From Bog-756 sp963841885 (GTDB lineage Bacteria; Actinomycetota; Acidimicrobiia; Acidimicrobiales; RAAP-2): a stretch of 64,000 bases of DNA. Position 1 is the stretch's first letter. Each line of letters opens with the position of its first letter. The notes beneath the pieces are model-generated. The model saw only the letters and a program-made list of their open reading frames with translations, searched no databases and was not told the DNA's origin. Below, piece after piece: positions 45,201-53,247 of the stretch. A program made the translations under genes and the position numbers. The stretch lies in NCBI GenBank assembly GCA_963841885.1, contig CAWJEK010000033.1, positions 28,108 through 92,107 of the forward strand, in the 5' to 3' direction.

Positions 45201-45623
45201 ATGGTCTCCTCGTCGGTGTCGGCCGCCTCGGTCGTGCTGTCGGTGACCGACACCGGGATCGGCATCCCCCTCGCCGAGCAGGAGGCCGTCTTCGGCCGGT
45301 TCTTCCGGGGGTCGGAGGCCACCCAGGAGGTGATCCCCGGGACGGGTCTGGGCCTCGCCATCGTCCAGGCCATCGTGGAGCACCACGGCGGCACCCTCAC
45401 GCTCCGGTCGGCGCCCGGAGAGGGCACCACGGTGCGGGTCCGGCTCCCCTCGATCCCCGCCGCCGGGGCCGGCCCCGAACTCCAGGCTCAAGGCGCGGCG
45501 GATGGCGCCGATAGAGCTAAGGAGGACCTGGTGCCCGTGGGCGTCCAGGCCTCCGTCGGTGGGCAGGACGGCCCTGGCGCCGACGAGCCGACCGAAGTAC
45601 ACAGCGAGGAGCCCCACAGATGA
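42246..45623 (+). CDS. APC-type amino-acid permease fused to HAMP-GAF-histidine kinase
   Basis: A 1125-residue fusion. Residues about 35-545 form a full APC-superfamily transporter of 12 or more helices, including SWVGASALALGGSNQSIFLI and the APC loop APAFEAAACHIGEMKDP. A HAMP-like linker follows (about 540-610, TADEFGEMAASFNRM), then a coiled coil and a GAF-type sensor (about 660-835). The kinase has phospho-accepting His857 in FSHELRTPLTSIRA, N-box NLVTNAVKFT (Asn970/974), DTGIGIP, FGRFFRG and GTGLGLAI. All catalytic boxes are intact, with the same frame and codon use throughout, so the fusion looks real. The stop overlaps the start of the response regulator. By analogy with CbrA (an SLC5-kinase fusion) it may sense transport or ligand occupancy. 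Confidence 0.93.
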   Translation: MNPQRTSRTAAETTAIDAHPAGGSSAAPDTPRPHPRTISWVGASALALGGSNQSIFLIGALLLAQGTMAVPLLAVGLVLSYMAAPGWIELTCMFPNRVGGIAATCAEAFRPYSAVLANLTGVCYWWGWVPTCGLTAIFSAEAIHQWYLPGVPVKLMATLIVVLFTAVNLCGLRWAVRVAKPVALVAFLLALGSGLIPVVTGHVDWHRAFDFHLVTPFGGTFGHLTSVMAGLYLIGFAAPAFEAAACHIGEMKDPAVDHPTAMWFSGGMASVFFVLIPVVWLGSLGAGPLEGNLAAVLGPTFAPLLGGMAKAAAVGFVCFNMFCGTLQPLSGASRTLSQLSEDGLLPRTIGYRSRRTDAPVVAILTTATASIVFLLLGDPISLVAAANLTYLIGIALPSVAVWLLRRNEPDRVRTYRAHDVSILLGVVAAVVWLLTTILGFEQFGLPIVIFGLALAFSGSLAYAWRAHGDRKRSGAQVLRRSIYVKLTGAMLVVLVLDGFGYLVAVNHVSPGSAALVAMLKDIFVVVGLLTISVGLVLPGMVAQTAKQVQAAAQDLADGTLAQLTAAMEAMAGDDLDLAHAPVTPTPVVVRTADEFGEMAASFNRMQGEAVRAAVALDEAVGELRNHRGELARLVEERTVALIAAHEEIEQAHRRRQDMHERMRVLSSRLGSTDPEGVDLTSTLAEIASTLGDVLDVDVVAIYVAGRHGAFDTVPTVWHPERLAHRDDGPLALTDADRQFLDGVAARRGTLALSDVTRLPGTPDGSGVPPFVASSGYGAWVLSPVHDADGNLLAVLGLGRMERVAEWNDDDIALVDSVGADLGRAIVQAHLYARQLELVRQLQDLDRAKSEFLSTFSHELRTPLTSIRAYTELLRDDDTITPDDDRMLEIIERNSVRLSGLIEDILTLSHLNSAVYDIHLVPVDVDPLIASVCETLAPTAEAKSLSLTARTSEDGAVVLGDGRQLERLLMNLVTNAVKFTLPGGRIMVSSSVSAASVVLSVTDTGIGIPLAEQEAVFGRFFRGSEATQEVIPGTGLGLAIVQAIVEHHGGTLTLRSAPGEGTTVRVRLPSIPAAGAGPELQAQGAADGADRAKEDLVPVGVQASVGGQDGPGADEPTEVHSEEPHR

Positions 45624-46363
45624 CCACAGCCATGAGCACCGACCAGCTCGCCGGCACCACGCGGGTCCTGATCATCGAGGACGATCCGTCGATCGCGGAG
45701 GCCGTCCGACGCGTGGTCGCCAAGCAGAACGGCACCGGCGTCGTCGCCGCCGACGGTCGGAACGGGCTGCGCAACTTCTTCGAGGAGCGGCCCGACCTCG
45801 TCGTCCTCGACATCGGCCTGCCCGAGATGGACGGCTGGGAGGTGCTCGAGCGCATCCGGGACCTCTCCGAGGTACCGGTGCTGATCCTGACGGCGCACGA
45901 CCTCGAACAGGAGAAGGTGCGCGGGCTGACCGGTGGGGCCGACGACTACCTGACCAAGCCCTTCGGGGTCCAGGAGCTCGGCGCCCGCATCCAGGCCCTG
46001 TTGCGCCGCAGCCAGACCGCCGCCCCGGCCGTCGAGGAGCCCACCACCTACCGCGACGGCAAGCTCGAAGTCGACTGGCCGGCCCGCGAGGTCCGGGTCG
46101 ACGGCGAGGTCGTCGGGCTCACCAAGCTCGAGTTCCAGCTCCTCCAGACCTTCGTCCGCCACCCCGGCCAGGCCCTCGCCACCCAACAGCTCCTCGAGCA
46201 GGTGTGGAACGACCCGTTCGGGATCGGTCCCGAGCGGGTCAAGTTCACCGTCCTCCGCCTCCGTCGCAAGCTGGGCTGGCAGGACGAGTACAAGGACGTC
46301 CTCGAGGCCATCCGGGGCTACGGCTACCGGTACACGCCGATGGGGGCCCGCACCTCCTCCTAG
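45620..46363 (+). CDS. OmpR/PhoB-family response regulator
   Basis: A 247-residue regulator: receiver domain with VLIIEDDPSIAEAV, phospho-Asp in LVVLDIGLPEMDGWEV, Thr in LILTAHD and Lys in YLTKPFGVQEL, then a winged-helix DNA-binding domain (LTKLEFQLLQTFVRHPGQALATQQLLEQVW, RVKFTVLRLRRKLGW, AIRGYGYRY). The ATG overlaps the stop of the permease-kinase (ATGA), marking the pair as a two-component system. Target genes cannot be read from the sequence. Confidence 0.95.
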   Translation: MTTAMSTDQLAGTTRVLIIEDDPSIAEAVRRVVAKQNGTGVVAADGRNGLRNFFEERPDLVVLDIGLPEMDGWEVLERIRDLSEVPVLILTAHDLEQEKVRGLTGGADDYLTKPFGVQELGARIQALLRRSQTAAPAVEEPTTYRDGKLEVDWPAREVRVDGEVVGLTKLEFQLLQTFVRHPGQALATQQLLEQVWNDPFGIGPERVKFTVLRLRRKLGWQDEYKDVLEAIRGYGYRYTPMGARTSS

Positions 46364-46368
46364 ACCAC

Positions 46369-47289
46369 CTAGTAGCCGGCGGCGGCGTCGACGCGTCCCA
46401 CCAGGGGCTCGCCGTCGGCCAACCGGCGCACGTTCGTCCGGATCCGATCGGCCAGGAGCGGGATCACCATCTCGATGGTGTCGGCCGTGTGCGGGGTGAT
46501 GATGCAGTTGGCCAGGTCCCACAGCGGGTGCCCGTCCGGCAGCGGCTCGGGGTCCGTGACGTCCAGCGCCGCACCGGCGATCGATCCCGATCCCAACGCC
46601 TCCACCAGGGCACCGGTGTCGATGTGGCCGCCCCGGGCCACGTTGACGAGCCAGGCCGTCTCGGGCATGGCCGCCAGCTCGGGGGCGCCGATGATCCCGG
46701 TCGTCTCCGGGGTGAGGGAGAGGGCGAGCACGACCACCAGGGGGTCGACCAGCGCCTCGGACAGCCGGTCGACGGACAGCACCCGGGCCGCGCCGGGCAC
46801 CGGGGCCGGGTTCCGTCGCACCACGGTGGCGTCCACCCGGAACGGGGCGAGCTGCTCCAGCAGGGACGTGGCGATCCCGCCGCCGCCCACGATCGTCACC
46901 TTCTGGTCGTAGAGGCTGGTCCCCGCCGGGATGCCCCACGACCGGGCCTCCACGCGGGTCGGCAGGTGGCGCAGGCCCGCCAGGGCCAGGGCCAGGGCGT
47001 GCTCGGCCACCGGCTCGGCGTAGGCACCTTTGGCGCACGTCCAGATCCGGGCGTCGTCGAGGAGACCGGCCGCCGCCACCCGTTCGACGCCGGCGAAGGG
47101 GAGCTGCACCCATCGGGCGTCGGGCACCTCGGCCAGCCAGGTGGTGAGGCCCGCCACGTCGCCCGGATCGAGCCAGACCAGGCTGTCGGGCCGGTCGGTC
47201 AGCTCGACGACCTCTCCCCCGCCGTCGCGTACGGCATCGGTGGCGAACTCGGACGGGAACGGGCCGACGGCCACGCGGGGCGGGGTCAT
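46369..47289 (-). CDS. D-isomer-specific 2-hydroxyacid dehydrogenase
   Basis: A 306-residue NAD(P)-dependent dehydrogenase. The nucleotide site is TIVGGGGIATSLLEQL (GxGxxx), and the catalytic Arg-Glu-His triad is visible in WLVNVARGGHIDTGALV, ALDVTDPEPLPDGHPLW and NCIITPHTADT. The substrate is a 2-keto or 2-hydroxy acid, not further defined. The ATG at 47289 has TAAGGT six bases upstream (47296-47301). It converges on the response regulator with only five bases between stops. Confidence 0.88.
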   Translation of the reverse strand: MTPPRVAVGPFPSEFATDAVRDGGGEVVELTDRPDSLVWLDPGDVAGLTTWLAEVPDARWVQLPFAGVERVAAAGLLDDARIWTCAKGAYAEPVAEHALALALAGLRHLPTRVEARSWGIPAGTSLYDQKVTIVGGGGIATSLLEQLAPFRVDATVVRRNPAPVPGAARVLSVDRLSEALVDPLVVVLALSLTPETTGIIGAPELAAMPETAWLVNVARGGHIDTGALVEALGSGSIAGAALDVTDPEPLPDGHPLWDLANCIITPHTADTIEMVIPLLADRIRTNVRRLADGEPLVGRVDAAAGY

Positions 47290-47295
47290 GCGGGC

Positions 47296-47301
47296 ACCTT
47301 A
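47296..47301 (-). promoter_or_regulatory. Leaderless-type -10 element for the hydroxyacid dehydrogenase
   Basis: TAAGGT on the minus strand is six bases before the ATG at 47289. Confidence 0.4.
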
Positions 47302-47404
47302 GCGACGGCCGGCGTCCGCTTCCCGTCCGACGCAGGAACCAGCCCCGGCGGGTGCGTCCCGAGTGCCTAGATTGGTGGATCTCAGCGGAGTCAGGGGAGA
47401 TGCC

Positions 47405-48940
47405 ATGCAGGTCCAGTTCAACGTCCGCCAGTTCCTCGACCGGGCCGAGGGCACCTTTCCGGACCGGGTGGCCGTCATCGACGAGCCCACCCAGCCGGCC
47501 GAGCCCTGGGGCCCGATGACCTTCGCCCGACTCGCCGAGCGGGCCCGGGCCCAGGCGGCGGGCCTCGACCGCCTGGGCATCGGCCCCGGCGAACGGGTGG
47601 CCATCGTGTCGCACAACTCGGCGAGGCTGCTGACGTCGTTCTTCGGGGTGCCGGGCTGGGGACGGATCCTGGTGCCCGTCAACTTCCGGCTGGCCCGGGC
47701 CGAGGTCGAGTACATCCTCGAGCACTCCGGCGCCTCGGTGCTCCTCGTCGACCCCGAGGTCGACGAGGCCCTGGCCGGTATCGGACCCGAGCGGCGGTAC
47801 GTGCTCGGTCCGGACAGCGACGCCGAGCTCTACCTGCCCGGCACCGAGCCGGTGCCGTGGGAGTCCGACGAGTCGGCGACGGCCACCATCAACTACACGT
47901 CCGGCACCACGGCCCGGCCGAAGGGGGTACAGCTCACCCACCGGAACTGCTGGGTCAACGCCGCCGTCTTCGGGTGGCACGTGGGGGTCAGCGACCGCGA
48001 CGTCTACCTGCACACCCTCCCCATGTTCCACGCCAACGGCTGGGGGATGCCCTGGACCACGGCGGGCATGGGCGTGACCCAGGTGGCGCTCCGCAAGGTC
48101 GACGGGCCCGAGATCCTCCGGCGCATCGAGCGCCACGGCGTCACCCTGCTGTGCGCCGCCCCCGCCGTGGTCAACGCGGTGCTGGAGGCCGCGCCCGACT
48201 GGGACGGGCCGCTGCCCGGGTCGGGGACGACCCGCATCGTGGTGGCCGGGGCGCCACCTCCGTCCAAGACCATCGAGCGCATCGAGGCCGAACTCGGGTG
48301 GGAGTTCATCCAGATCTACGGCCTGACCGAGACATCGCCCGTCCTGACCGTCAACCGGGCCCGGGCCGAGTGGGACGACCTGCCGGCGGACCAGCGGGCC
48401 CGCAAGCTGATGCGGGCCGGCGCACCGGCCGTGGGCACCCAGATCACCGTCGACGAGCAGGGCGAGGTGCTGGCCCGGTCCAACACCGTCATGGCCGGCT
48501 ACTGGAACCAGCCCGAGGAGACCGAGTCCGCCCTGGCCGACGGGTGGTTCCACACCGGCGACGGGGGCATGCTGGACGAGGAGGGCCACCTGAGCATCCT
48601 CGACCGGAAGAAGGACGTGATCATCACCGGTGGCGAGAACGTCTCGTCCATCGAGGTGGAGGACGCCATCTTCTCACTGGACGGAGTCACCGAGGTCGCC
48701 GTCATCGGCGTCCCCCACGAGAAGTGGGGCGAGATGGTGCTCGCCCTCGTGGTGGTCGACGAGGAGTCGGGCGTGACCGAGGAGATCGTCATCACCCACT
48801 GCCGCACGGTGCTCGCCGGCTACAAGTGCCCGAAGGAGGTCGAGTTGCGGAGCGAACTCCCCCGCACCGCCACCGGCAAGCTGCAGAAGTTCCGCCTGCG
48901 CGCCCCCTACTGGGAGGGTCTGGAGCGCCAGGTCAACTGA
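47405..48940 (+). CDS. Acyl-CoA synthetase (AMP-forming, fatty-acid--CoA ligase)
   Basis: A 511-residue ANL-superfamily ligase that activates a carboxylic acid through an acyl-adenylate. Motifs: INYTSGTTARPKGVQLTH (P-loop), FIQIYGLTETSPVLTVN, GWFHTGDGGMLDEEGHLSILDRKKDVIITGGENVSS and the C-terminal lysine in PRTATGKLQKFRLR. The ATG at 47405 has a GGGGAG ribosome site and a TAGATT element further upstream. Chain-length preference is unknown; it resembles medium/long-chain FadD types. Confidence 0.92.
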   Translation: MQVQFNVRQFLDRAEGTFPDRVAVIDEPTQPAEPWGPMTFARLAERARAQAAGLDRLGIGPGERVAIVSHNSARLLTSFFGVPGWGRILVPVNFRLARAEVEYILEHSGASVLLVDPEVDEALAGIGPERRYVLGPDSDAELYLPGTEPVPWESDESATATINYTSGTTARPKGVQLTHRNCWVNAAVFGWHVGVSDRDVYLHTLPMFHANGWGMPWTTAGMGVTQVALRKVDGPEILRRIERHGVTLLCAAPAVVNAVLEAAPDWDGPLPGSGTTRIVVAGAPPPSKTIERIEAELGWEFIQIYGLTETSPVLTVNRARAEWDDLPADQRARKLMRAGAPAVGTQITVDEQGEVLARSNTVMAGYWNQPEETESALADGWFHTGDGGMLDEEGHLSILDRKKDVIITGGENVSSIEVEDAIFSLDGVTEVAVIGVPHEKWGEMVLALVVVDEESGVTEEIVITHCRTVLAGYKCPKEVELRSELPRTATGKLQKFRLRAPYWEGLERQVN

Positions 48941-49886
48941 GCACGGTCGCCGGGTCGACCGGGCCTGCGGCCCCGGCGAAGGCCGGGGCCCCGGCGGCGG
49001 CCCGCCAGTCGTCGATCCGCAGCGCCGTCCACACCGGCGCCTCGAGCATGGGGGCGTGCCCGATGTCCACCGCGATCTCCAGGCGCCAGTCGGACCGGCC
49101 GGCGGCCATGCGTCGGGCGGCGGCCAGGGGCACCAGCACGTCGCGGGCGCCGTGCAGGTGGAGCACCGGGACCTCCAGGGCGTCGAGCGTCGCCACGGTC
49201 GGGCCGGGACGGGCCATGAGGGCGGCCAGCGACCGGGCCGAGGCCAGGTAGGCGCGGTCGGCGGCCTGACGGTCCACCTCGGCGGTCAATGCGATGTGCG
49301 CGTCCACCACGTCGCCCGGGACCCGGGCGGGGTCCACGCAGGTGGCGGCCAGCACCCGGCGCACCGTCCGCTCGGCGGTGGTGCGGCTGCGCCGGGCGTC
49401 GAGGAACCGTTCACCGAGGCCGGGCACCGAGCAGATCACGAAATTGGCCAGCACGCGGGGGTGCACGAGCCCCAGCCGCTCGGTGGGCAGGGCCGGGTCC
49501 ACGAGCACCAGACCGGCGACCCGGTCGGGGACGGCCGACGCCGCCAGCGCGGCCACCAGGCCCCCCAGGGAGTTGCCCATCAGCACGACCGGCCGGTCCG
49601 GCGCCACCCGGTCGAGGAATCCGGTCACCAGGTCGACGTGGCCGGCGACGTCGGGCCGGCGGCCGGTGGCCGGGGTGTGCCCGTGACCGAGCAGGTCGAC
49701 GGCCACGAGCCGGGTGTGGCCCACCAGGTGGGGGGCGAGCGCCGCCCAGTTCAGGTGGGAGCCGCCGAGGCCGTGGACGGCGACCATCAGGGGGGCGTCG
49801 GTCGGCCCGCCGTAGTCCACGTAGTGCACGGGCCCACCCACGTCGACGGTGGCCGATCGGAGGTAGAGCCGGGACGCCGAGGTCAC
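48933..49886 (-). CDS. Alpha/beta hydrolase
   Basis: A 317-residue hydrolase: HYVDYGGPTDAPLMVAVHGLGGSHLNW (oxyanion), VDLLGHGHTP, nucleophile elbow VLMGNSLGGLVAAL (Ser), acid in LHGARDVLVPL and base His in VDIGHAPMLEAP. The GTG start at 49886 is preferred because TAGCCT lies seven bases upstream (49894-49899); an in-frame GTG at 49907 is an alternative. Its 3' end overlaps the acyl-CoA synthetase by eight bases on the opposite strand. Confidence 0.85.
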   Translation of the reverse strand: MTSASRLYLRSATVDVGGPVHYVDYGGPTDAPLMVAVHGLGGSHLNWAALAPHLVGHTRLVAVDLLGHGHTPATGRRPDVAGHVDLVTGFLDRVAPDRPVVLMGNSLGGLVAALAASAVPDRVAGLVLVDPALPTERLGLVHPRVLANFVICSVPGLGERFLDARRSRTTAERTVRRVLAATCVDPARVPGDVVDAHIALTAEVDRQAADRAYLASARSLAALMARPGPTVATLDALEVPVLHLHGARDVLVPLAAARRMAAGRSDWRLEIAVDIGHAPMLEAPVWTALRIDDWRAAAGAPAFAGAAGPVDPATVLS

Positions 49887-49952
49887 GGGCACGAGGCTAC
49901 CGGGCACCCCGGACCCCAGGAGCGCGCCGCTCCGCCGGGTCGGGCGGTCGGA

Positions 49953-50765
49953 TCAGGACGGCAGGAAATCCACCAGCAGGCCGTTGACCACGTCCGGTGC
50001 CTCGAGTTGCATCCAGTGGCCGGGGCCGTCGACCCGCTCGTAGCGCCACGGGCCCGACCCGTAGGCGGCCGAGTTCACCATCTGGGCCTCGGTCAGCGCG
50101 AAGTCGCCGGTGCTCCACACGCCCATCGTCGGCGCCGCCACCGGCGGCAGCTCGAGTGTCGGGGCGATGAATCCGTCGGGCGGGATGTTGGCCCGGTACC
50201 AGTTGAGGGCGGCGGTGAGGGTGCCGGTCGCCTCCCACCGGGCGATGACCGCGTCGGCGTCGGGGTGGCGGCACCAGGCCCGGAAGTTGGCCCAGTCGTC
50301 AGCGGCCAGCCACTGCTCGGCCACCCCGGCGAACTGGAAGAAGAACATGTACCAGGACTTCTCCATCTGGGGCACACCGACCGAGCGGAACGCGGCGGCC
50401 TGGCCGACCGACAGGGCCACCAGATGGTCGACGCGGTCGGGCAGGAAGGCGGCCATGGCCCAGGCGGTGGCGGCCCCGAAGTCGTGCCCCACCACGTGGC
50501 TCCGCCCGACGCCGAGGTGATCGAGCACCACCACCAGGTCGCCCACCGCGTGGAGGATCGAGTAGTCCTCGACGGCGTCCGGCGCGTCGGAGGCCCCGAA
50601 TCCACGCAGATCGGGCACGATCACCCGGAACCCGGCCTCGACCAGGGCCGGGACCTGGAGTCGCCAGCAGGCGCCGGAGTCGGGGAACCCGTGGAGGAGC
50701 AGGACCGGCCGACCCTCGCCGGCCACCTCCACATGGATGTTCACGCCGCCGCTGTCGATGTCCAT
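49953..50765 (-). CDS. Epoxide hydrolase-like alpha/beta hydrolase
   Basis: A 270-residue protein. HGFPDSGACWRLQ (HGxP oxyanion), VPDLRGFGASDAP, nucleophile Asp in VVGHDFGAATAW, acid in WSTGDFALTEA and His in DGPGHWMQLEAPD match soluble epoxide hydrolases and haloacetate dehalogenases. Lid tyrosines are plausible (SWYMFFF, LNWYRANI), favouring epoxide hydrolase. A GGGGAGG ribosome site precedes the ATG. Confidence 0.85.
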   Translation of the reverse strand: MDIDSGGVNIHVEVAGEGRPVLLLHGFPDSGACWRLQVPALVEAGFRVIVPDLRGFGASDAPDAVEDYSILHAVGDLVVVLDHLGVGRSHVVGHDFGAATAWAMAAFLPDRVDHLVALSVGQAAAFRSVGVPQMEKSWYMFFFQFAGVAEQWLAADDWANFRAWCRHPDADAVIARWEATGTLTAALNWYRANIPPDGFIAPTLELPPVAAPTMGVWSTGDFALTEAQMVNSAAYGSGPWRYERVDGPGHWMQLEAPDVVNGLLVDFLPS

Positions 50766-50842
50766 CGGACCTCCCCGACGGCCCGGCCCCGGGCGGGTCC
50801 GACGCCACCCCGGACGCTACTGCGGAGCGGGCACGGGCCGCC

Positions 50843-52333
50843 TCAGCGCTTGTCGCCCGACGGGAAGTGCAGCGAGTTGGCGGCCGTCCCGGTGGTGTCG
50901 GCGTCGGGCCACCGGGTGGTGACCGACTTGAGGCGGGTGTTGAACCGGACGCCTTCCATCCCGTGGATGTGGGCGTCGCCGAAGAGCGACTGCTTCCAGC
51001 CGCCGAACGAGTAGTAGGCCATGGGCACCGGGATGGCCACGTTGATGCCCACCATGCCCACCGACACGTCGCGGCGGAACCGACGGGCCGACCGGCCGTC
51101 CCGGGTGAAGATGGCCGTGCCGTTGCCGAAGGGGTTGGCGTTCACCAGTTCGATGGCCTCGTCCAGGGAGCCGACCCGCAGGACCGACAGCACCGGACCG
51201 AAGATCTCGTCCCGGTAGACGTCCATGTCCGGGGTGACGCGGTCGACCAGGGTCGGACCGAAGAAGAAGCCGTCCTCGCCGCCGGGCACCGACACCCCCC
51301 GTCCGTCGACCACCACGTCGGCCCCGTCGGCCAGGGCGGAGTCGACGTAGCCGGCCACCCGGTCGCGGTGGGCCCGCGTGATGAGCGGTCCCATGTCCGA
51401 CGCCGGATCGGTGCCGGGTCCCGTCCGGAGGGCACGCGCCCGGTCCGCCACCGCCTCCACCAGGGGATCGGCGTCACCCACGACGACCACGGCGCTGATC
51501 GCCATGCACCGCTCCCCCGCCGATCCGTAGCCGGCACCGATCAGGGCGTCGGCGGTCGACGCCAGGTCGGCGTCGGGTAGCACCACGGCGTGGTTCTTCG
51601 CCCCCCCGAGGGCCTGGACACGCTTGCCCGACGCGTGACCCCGCTCGAAGACGTGACGGGCGATCGGGGTCGAGCCGACGAAGGAGACGGCGGCGACCTT
51701 CGGATGGTCGAGCAGGGCGTTGACGGCCTCGGCGTCGCCGTGGAGGACGTTGAACACCCCGTCGGGCAGTCCGGCGTCGCGCCACAGGTCGGCGACCAGC
51801 TCCGACGGCGACGGGTCCCGCTCGGAAGGCTTGAGGATGAAGGTGTTGCCGCAGGCGATGGCCACCGGGTACATCCACATGGGCACCATGACGGGGAAGT
51901 TGAACGGGGTGATGCCGGCCACCACGCCGAGCGGCTGGCGGATCGACGAGGCGTCGACCCCGGTGGAGACGTCCTCGCTGAACTCGCCCTTCAACAGGTG
52001 CGGGATGCCGCAGGCGAACTCGATCACCTCGATCCCCCGGGCCACCTCACCCCGGGCGTCCTCCAGCACCTTGCCGTGCTCGGCGGTGATGGCGGCGGCC
52101 AGGTCCTCGCGGTGGCGGTCGGCCAGTTCGCGGAAGGCGAACAGGATCCGCGTCCGGGCTGTGAGGGACGTGTCCCTCCAGCCGTCGAACGCGGTGGCGG
52201 CCGTCTCGACGACGTGGTCCACGTCCTTGGTCGTGGCCAGCACGACGTCGGCGGTCCGGGCGCCCGTGGACGGGTCGAAGACGGGCGCGGTGCGGGCGTT
52301 GGCGCCCTCCAGGGATGATCCGATCTGCTTCAC
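50843..52333 (-). CDS. mmsA: CoA-acylating methylmalonate-semialdehyde dehydrogenase
   Basis: Oxidises (methyl)malonate semialdehyde with NAD and CoA to acetyl- or propionyl-CoA in valine, beta-alanine and inositol breakdown. The 496-residue ALDH has VAGITPFNFPVMVPMWMYPV, KPSERDPSPS, FVGSTPIARHVFERG, LGGAKNHAVVLPDAD (NH in place of the usual catalytic Glu region, typical of MmsA), nucleophile Cys in YGSAGERCMAIS and the C-terminal SFGGWKQSLFGD. The GTG at 52333 follows a GAGGAG site. It may process beta-alanine-derived semialdehyde from the transaminase at 58 kb. Confidence 0.93.
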   Translation of the reverse strand: MKQIGSSLEGANARTAPVFDPSTGARTADVVLATTKDVDHVVETAATAFDGWRDTSLTARTRILFAFRELADRHREDLAAAITAEHGKVLEDARGEVARGIEVIEFACGIPHLLKGEFSEDVSTGVDASSIRQPLGVVAGITPFNFPVMVPMWMYPVAIACGNTFILKPSERDPSPSELVADLWRDAGLPDGVFNVLHGDAEAVNALLDHPKVAAVSFVGSTPIARHVFERGHASGKRVQALGGAKNHAVVLPDADLASTADALIGAGYGSAGERCMAISAVVVVGDADPLVEAVADRARALRTGPGTDPASDMGPLITRAHRDRVAGYVDSALADGADVVVDGRGVSVPGGEDGFFFGPTLVDRVTPDMDVYRDEIFGPVLSVLRVGSLDEAIELVNANPFGNGTAIFTRDGRSARRFRRDVSVGMVGINVAIPVPMAYYSFGGWKQSLFGDAHIHGMEGVRFNTRLKSVTTRWPDADTTGTAANSLHFPSGDKR

Positions 52334-52485
52334 GGGGTGACGCTCCTCGGGGAGCGGGGCTCCCCCTCGTAGTGACGGGTGGTTCGCGACAGGCTGGCGC
52401 GGTGGCGGCGGGACCACGGCTCCGGAAACGGAGGGGTCCCCGTCCGGCGGTGGGCCGGCGGATGGCGGCGTGCAACAATCGTCCC

Positions 52486-53199
52486 ATGACCGACGACGGG
52501 GAACGGGACGGGACCGACAGGGGGTCTCCCGCCACGGACCGGGTCCGCCTGCGGCGGTTCCCCGAGCAGGGGTCGCACCGGCGGGAGGACCTCGACGCCG
52601 TGCTCGACGCCGGGTTCGTCTGTCACCTGGGACTCGACGTCGACGGCTGGCCGATGGTGGTTCCCACCACCTACGCCCGACGCGGCGACCATCTCTACGT
52701 GCACGGTTCGGTGGCCAGTGCCAGTCTGCGGACGGCGGCCTCGCCGGGACCGGTGTGCGTCACCGTGACCCTGGTGGACGGTCTGGTACTGGCCCGGTCG
52801 GTCTTCAACCACTCCGTCAACTACCGCTGCGCCATGGTCTACGGCCGTCCCGAGCTGGTCGACGATCCCTCCGAGAAGCTGGCCGCCCTCCGGACGATCA
52901 GCGAGCACGTGGTGCCCGGGCAGTGGGGCTACGTGCGGGACCCGTCGGTCAAGGAGCTGCAGCGCACCCGCGTGCTGCGGCTCGCCCTCGACGAGGCGTC
53001 GGTCAAGATCAGCGCCGGACCCCCCGACGACGAGGACGAGGACCTGGCCCTCGACGTATGGGCCGGTGAGGTGCCGCTGCGCACCGTCCGCCTCGACCCG
53101 GTGCCGGCCCCGGACCTGGCCGGGGGCACCCGGCTGCCCGACCACATCGCCCGGGGCCCGCTGGGGCCGGGAACGGTGCCGGCCCGCGACCTCGGGTGA
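52486..53199 (+). CDS. Pyridoxamine 5'-phosphate oxidase family (flavin-nucleotide-binding) protein
   Basis: A 237-residue split-barrel flavoprotein: ILDAGFVCHLG-type N-terminus, GWPMVVPTTYARRGDHLYVHG, LVDGLVLARSVFNHSVNYRCAMVYGRPELVDDPSEKLAAL and HVVPGQW. It resembles the NimA-like group that binds FMN, F420 or heme. The ATG at 52486 has AACAAT six bases upstream. It is divergent from mmsA. Confidence 0.82.
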   Translation: MTDDGERDGTDRGSPATDRVRLRRFPEQGSHRREDLDAVLDAGFVCHLGLDVDGWPMVVPTTYARRGDHLYVHGSVASASLRTAASPGPVCVTVTLVDGLVLARSVFNHSVNYRCAMVYGRPELVDDPSEKLAALRTISEHVVPGQWGYVRDPSVKELQRTRVLRLALDEASVKISAGPPDDEDEDLALDVWAGEVPLRTVRLDPVPAPDLAGGTRLPDHIARGPLGPGTVPARDLG

Positions 53200-53247
53200 C
53201 GGCGGGCGCGGCACAGGGGTGATCGGGTCGGACGGCTCGGCGCCGGC

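Noticed and set aside
41553..45617. A 1354-codon minus-strand frame antisense to the permease-kinase
   Set aside because: It is an open antisense frame caused by high GC; it is Gly/His/Arg-rich without any domain, while the plus strand carries well-conserved permease and kinase motifs.
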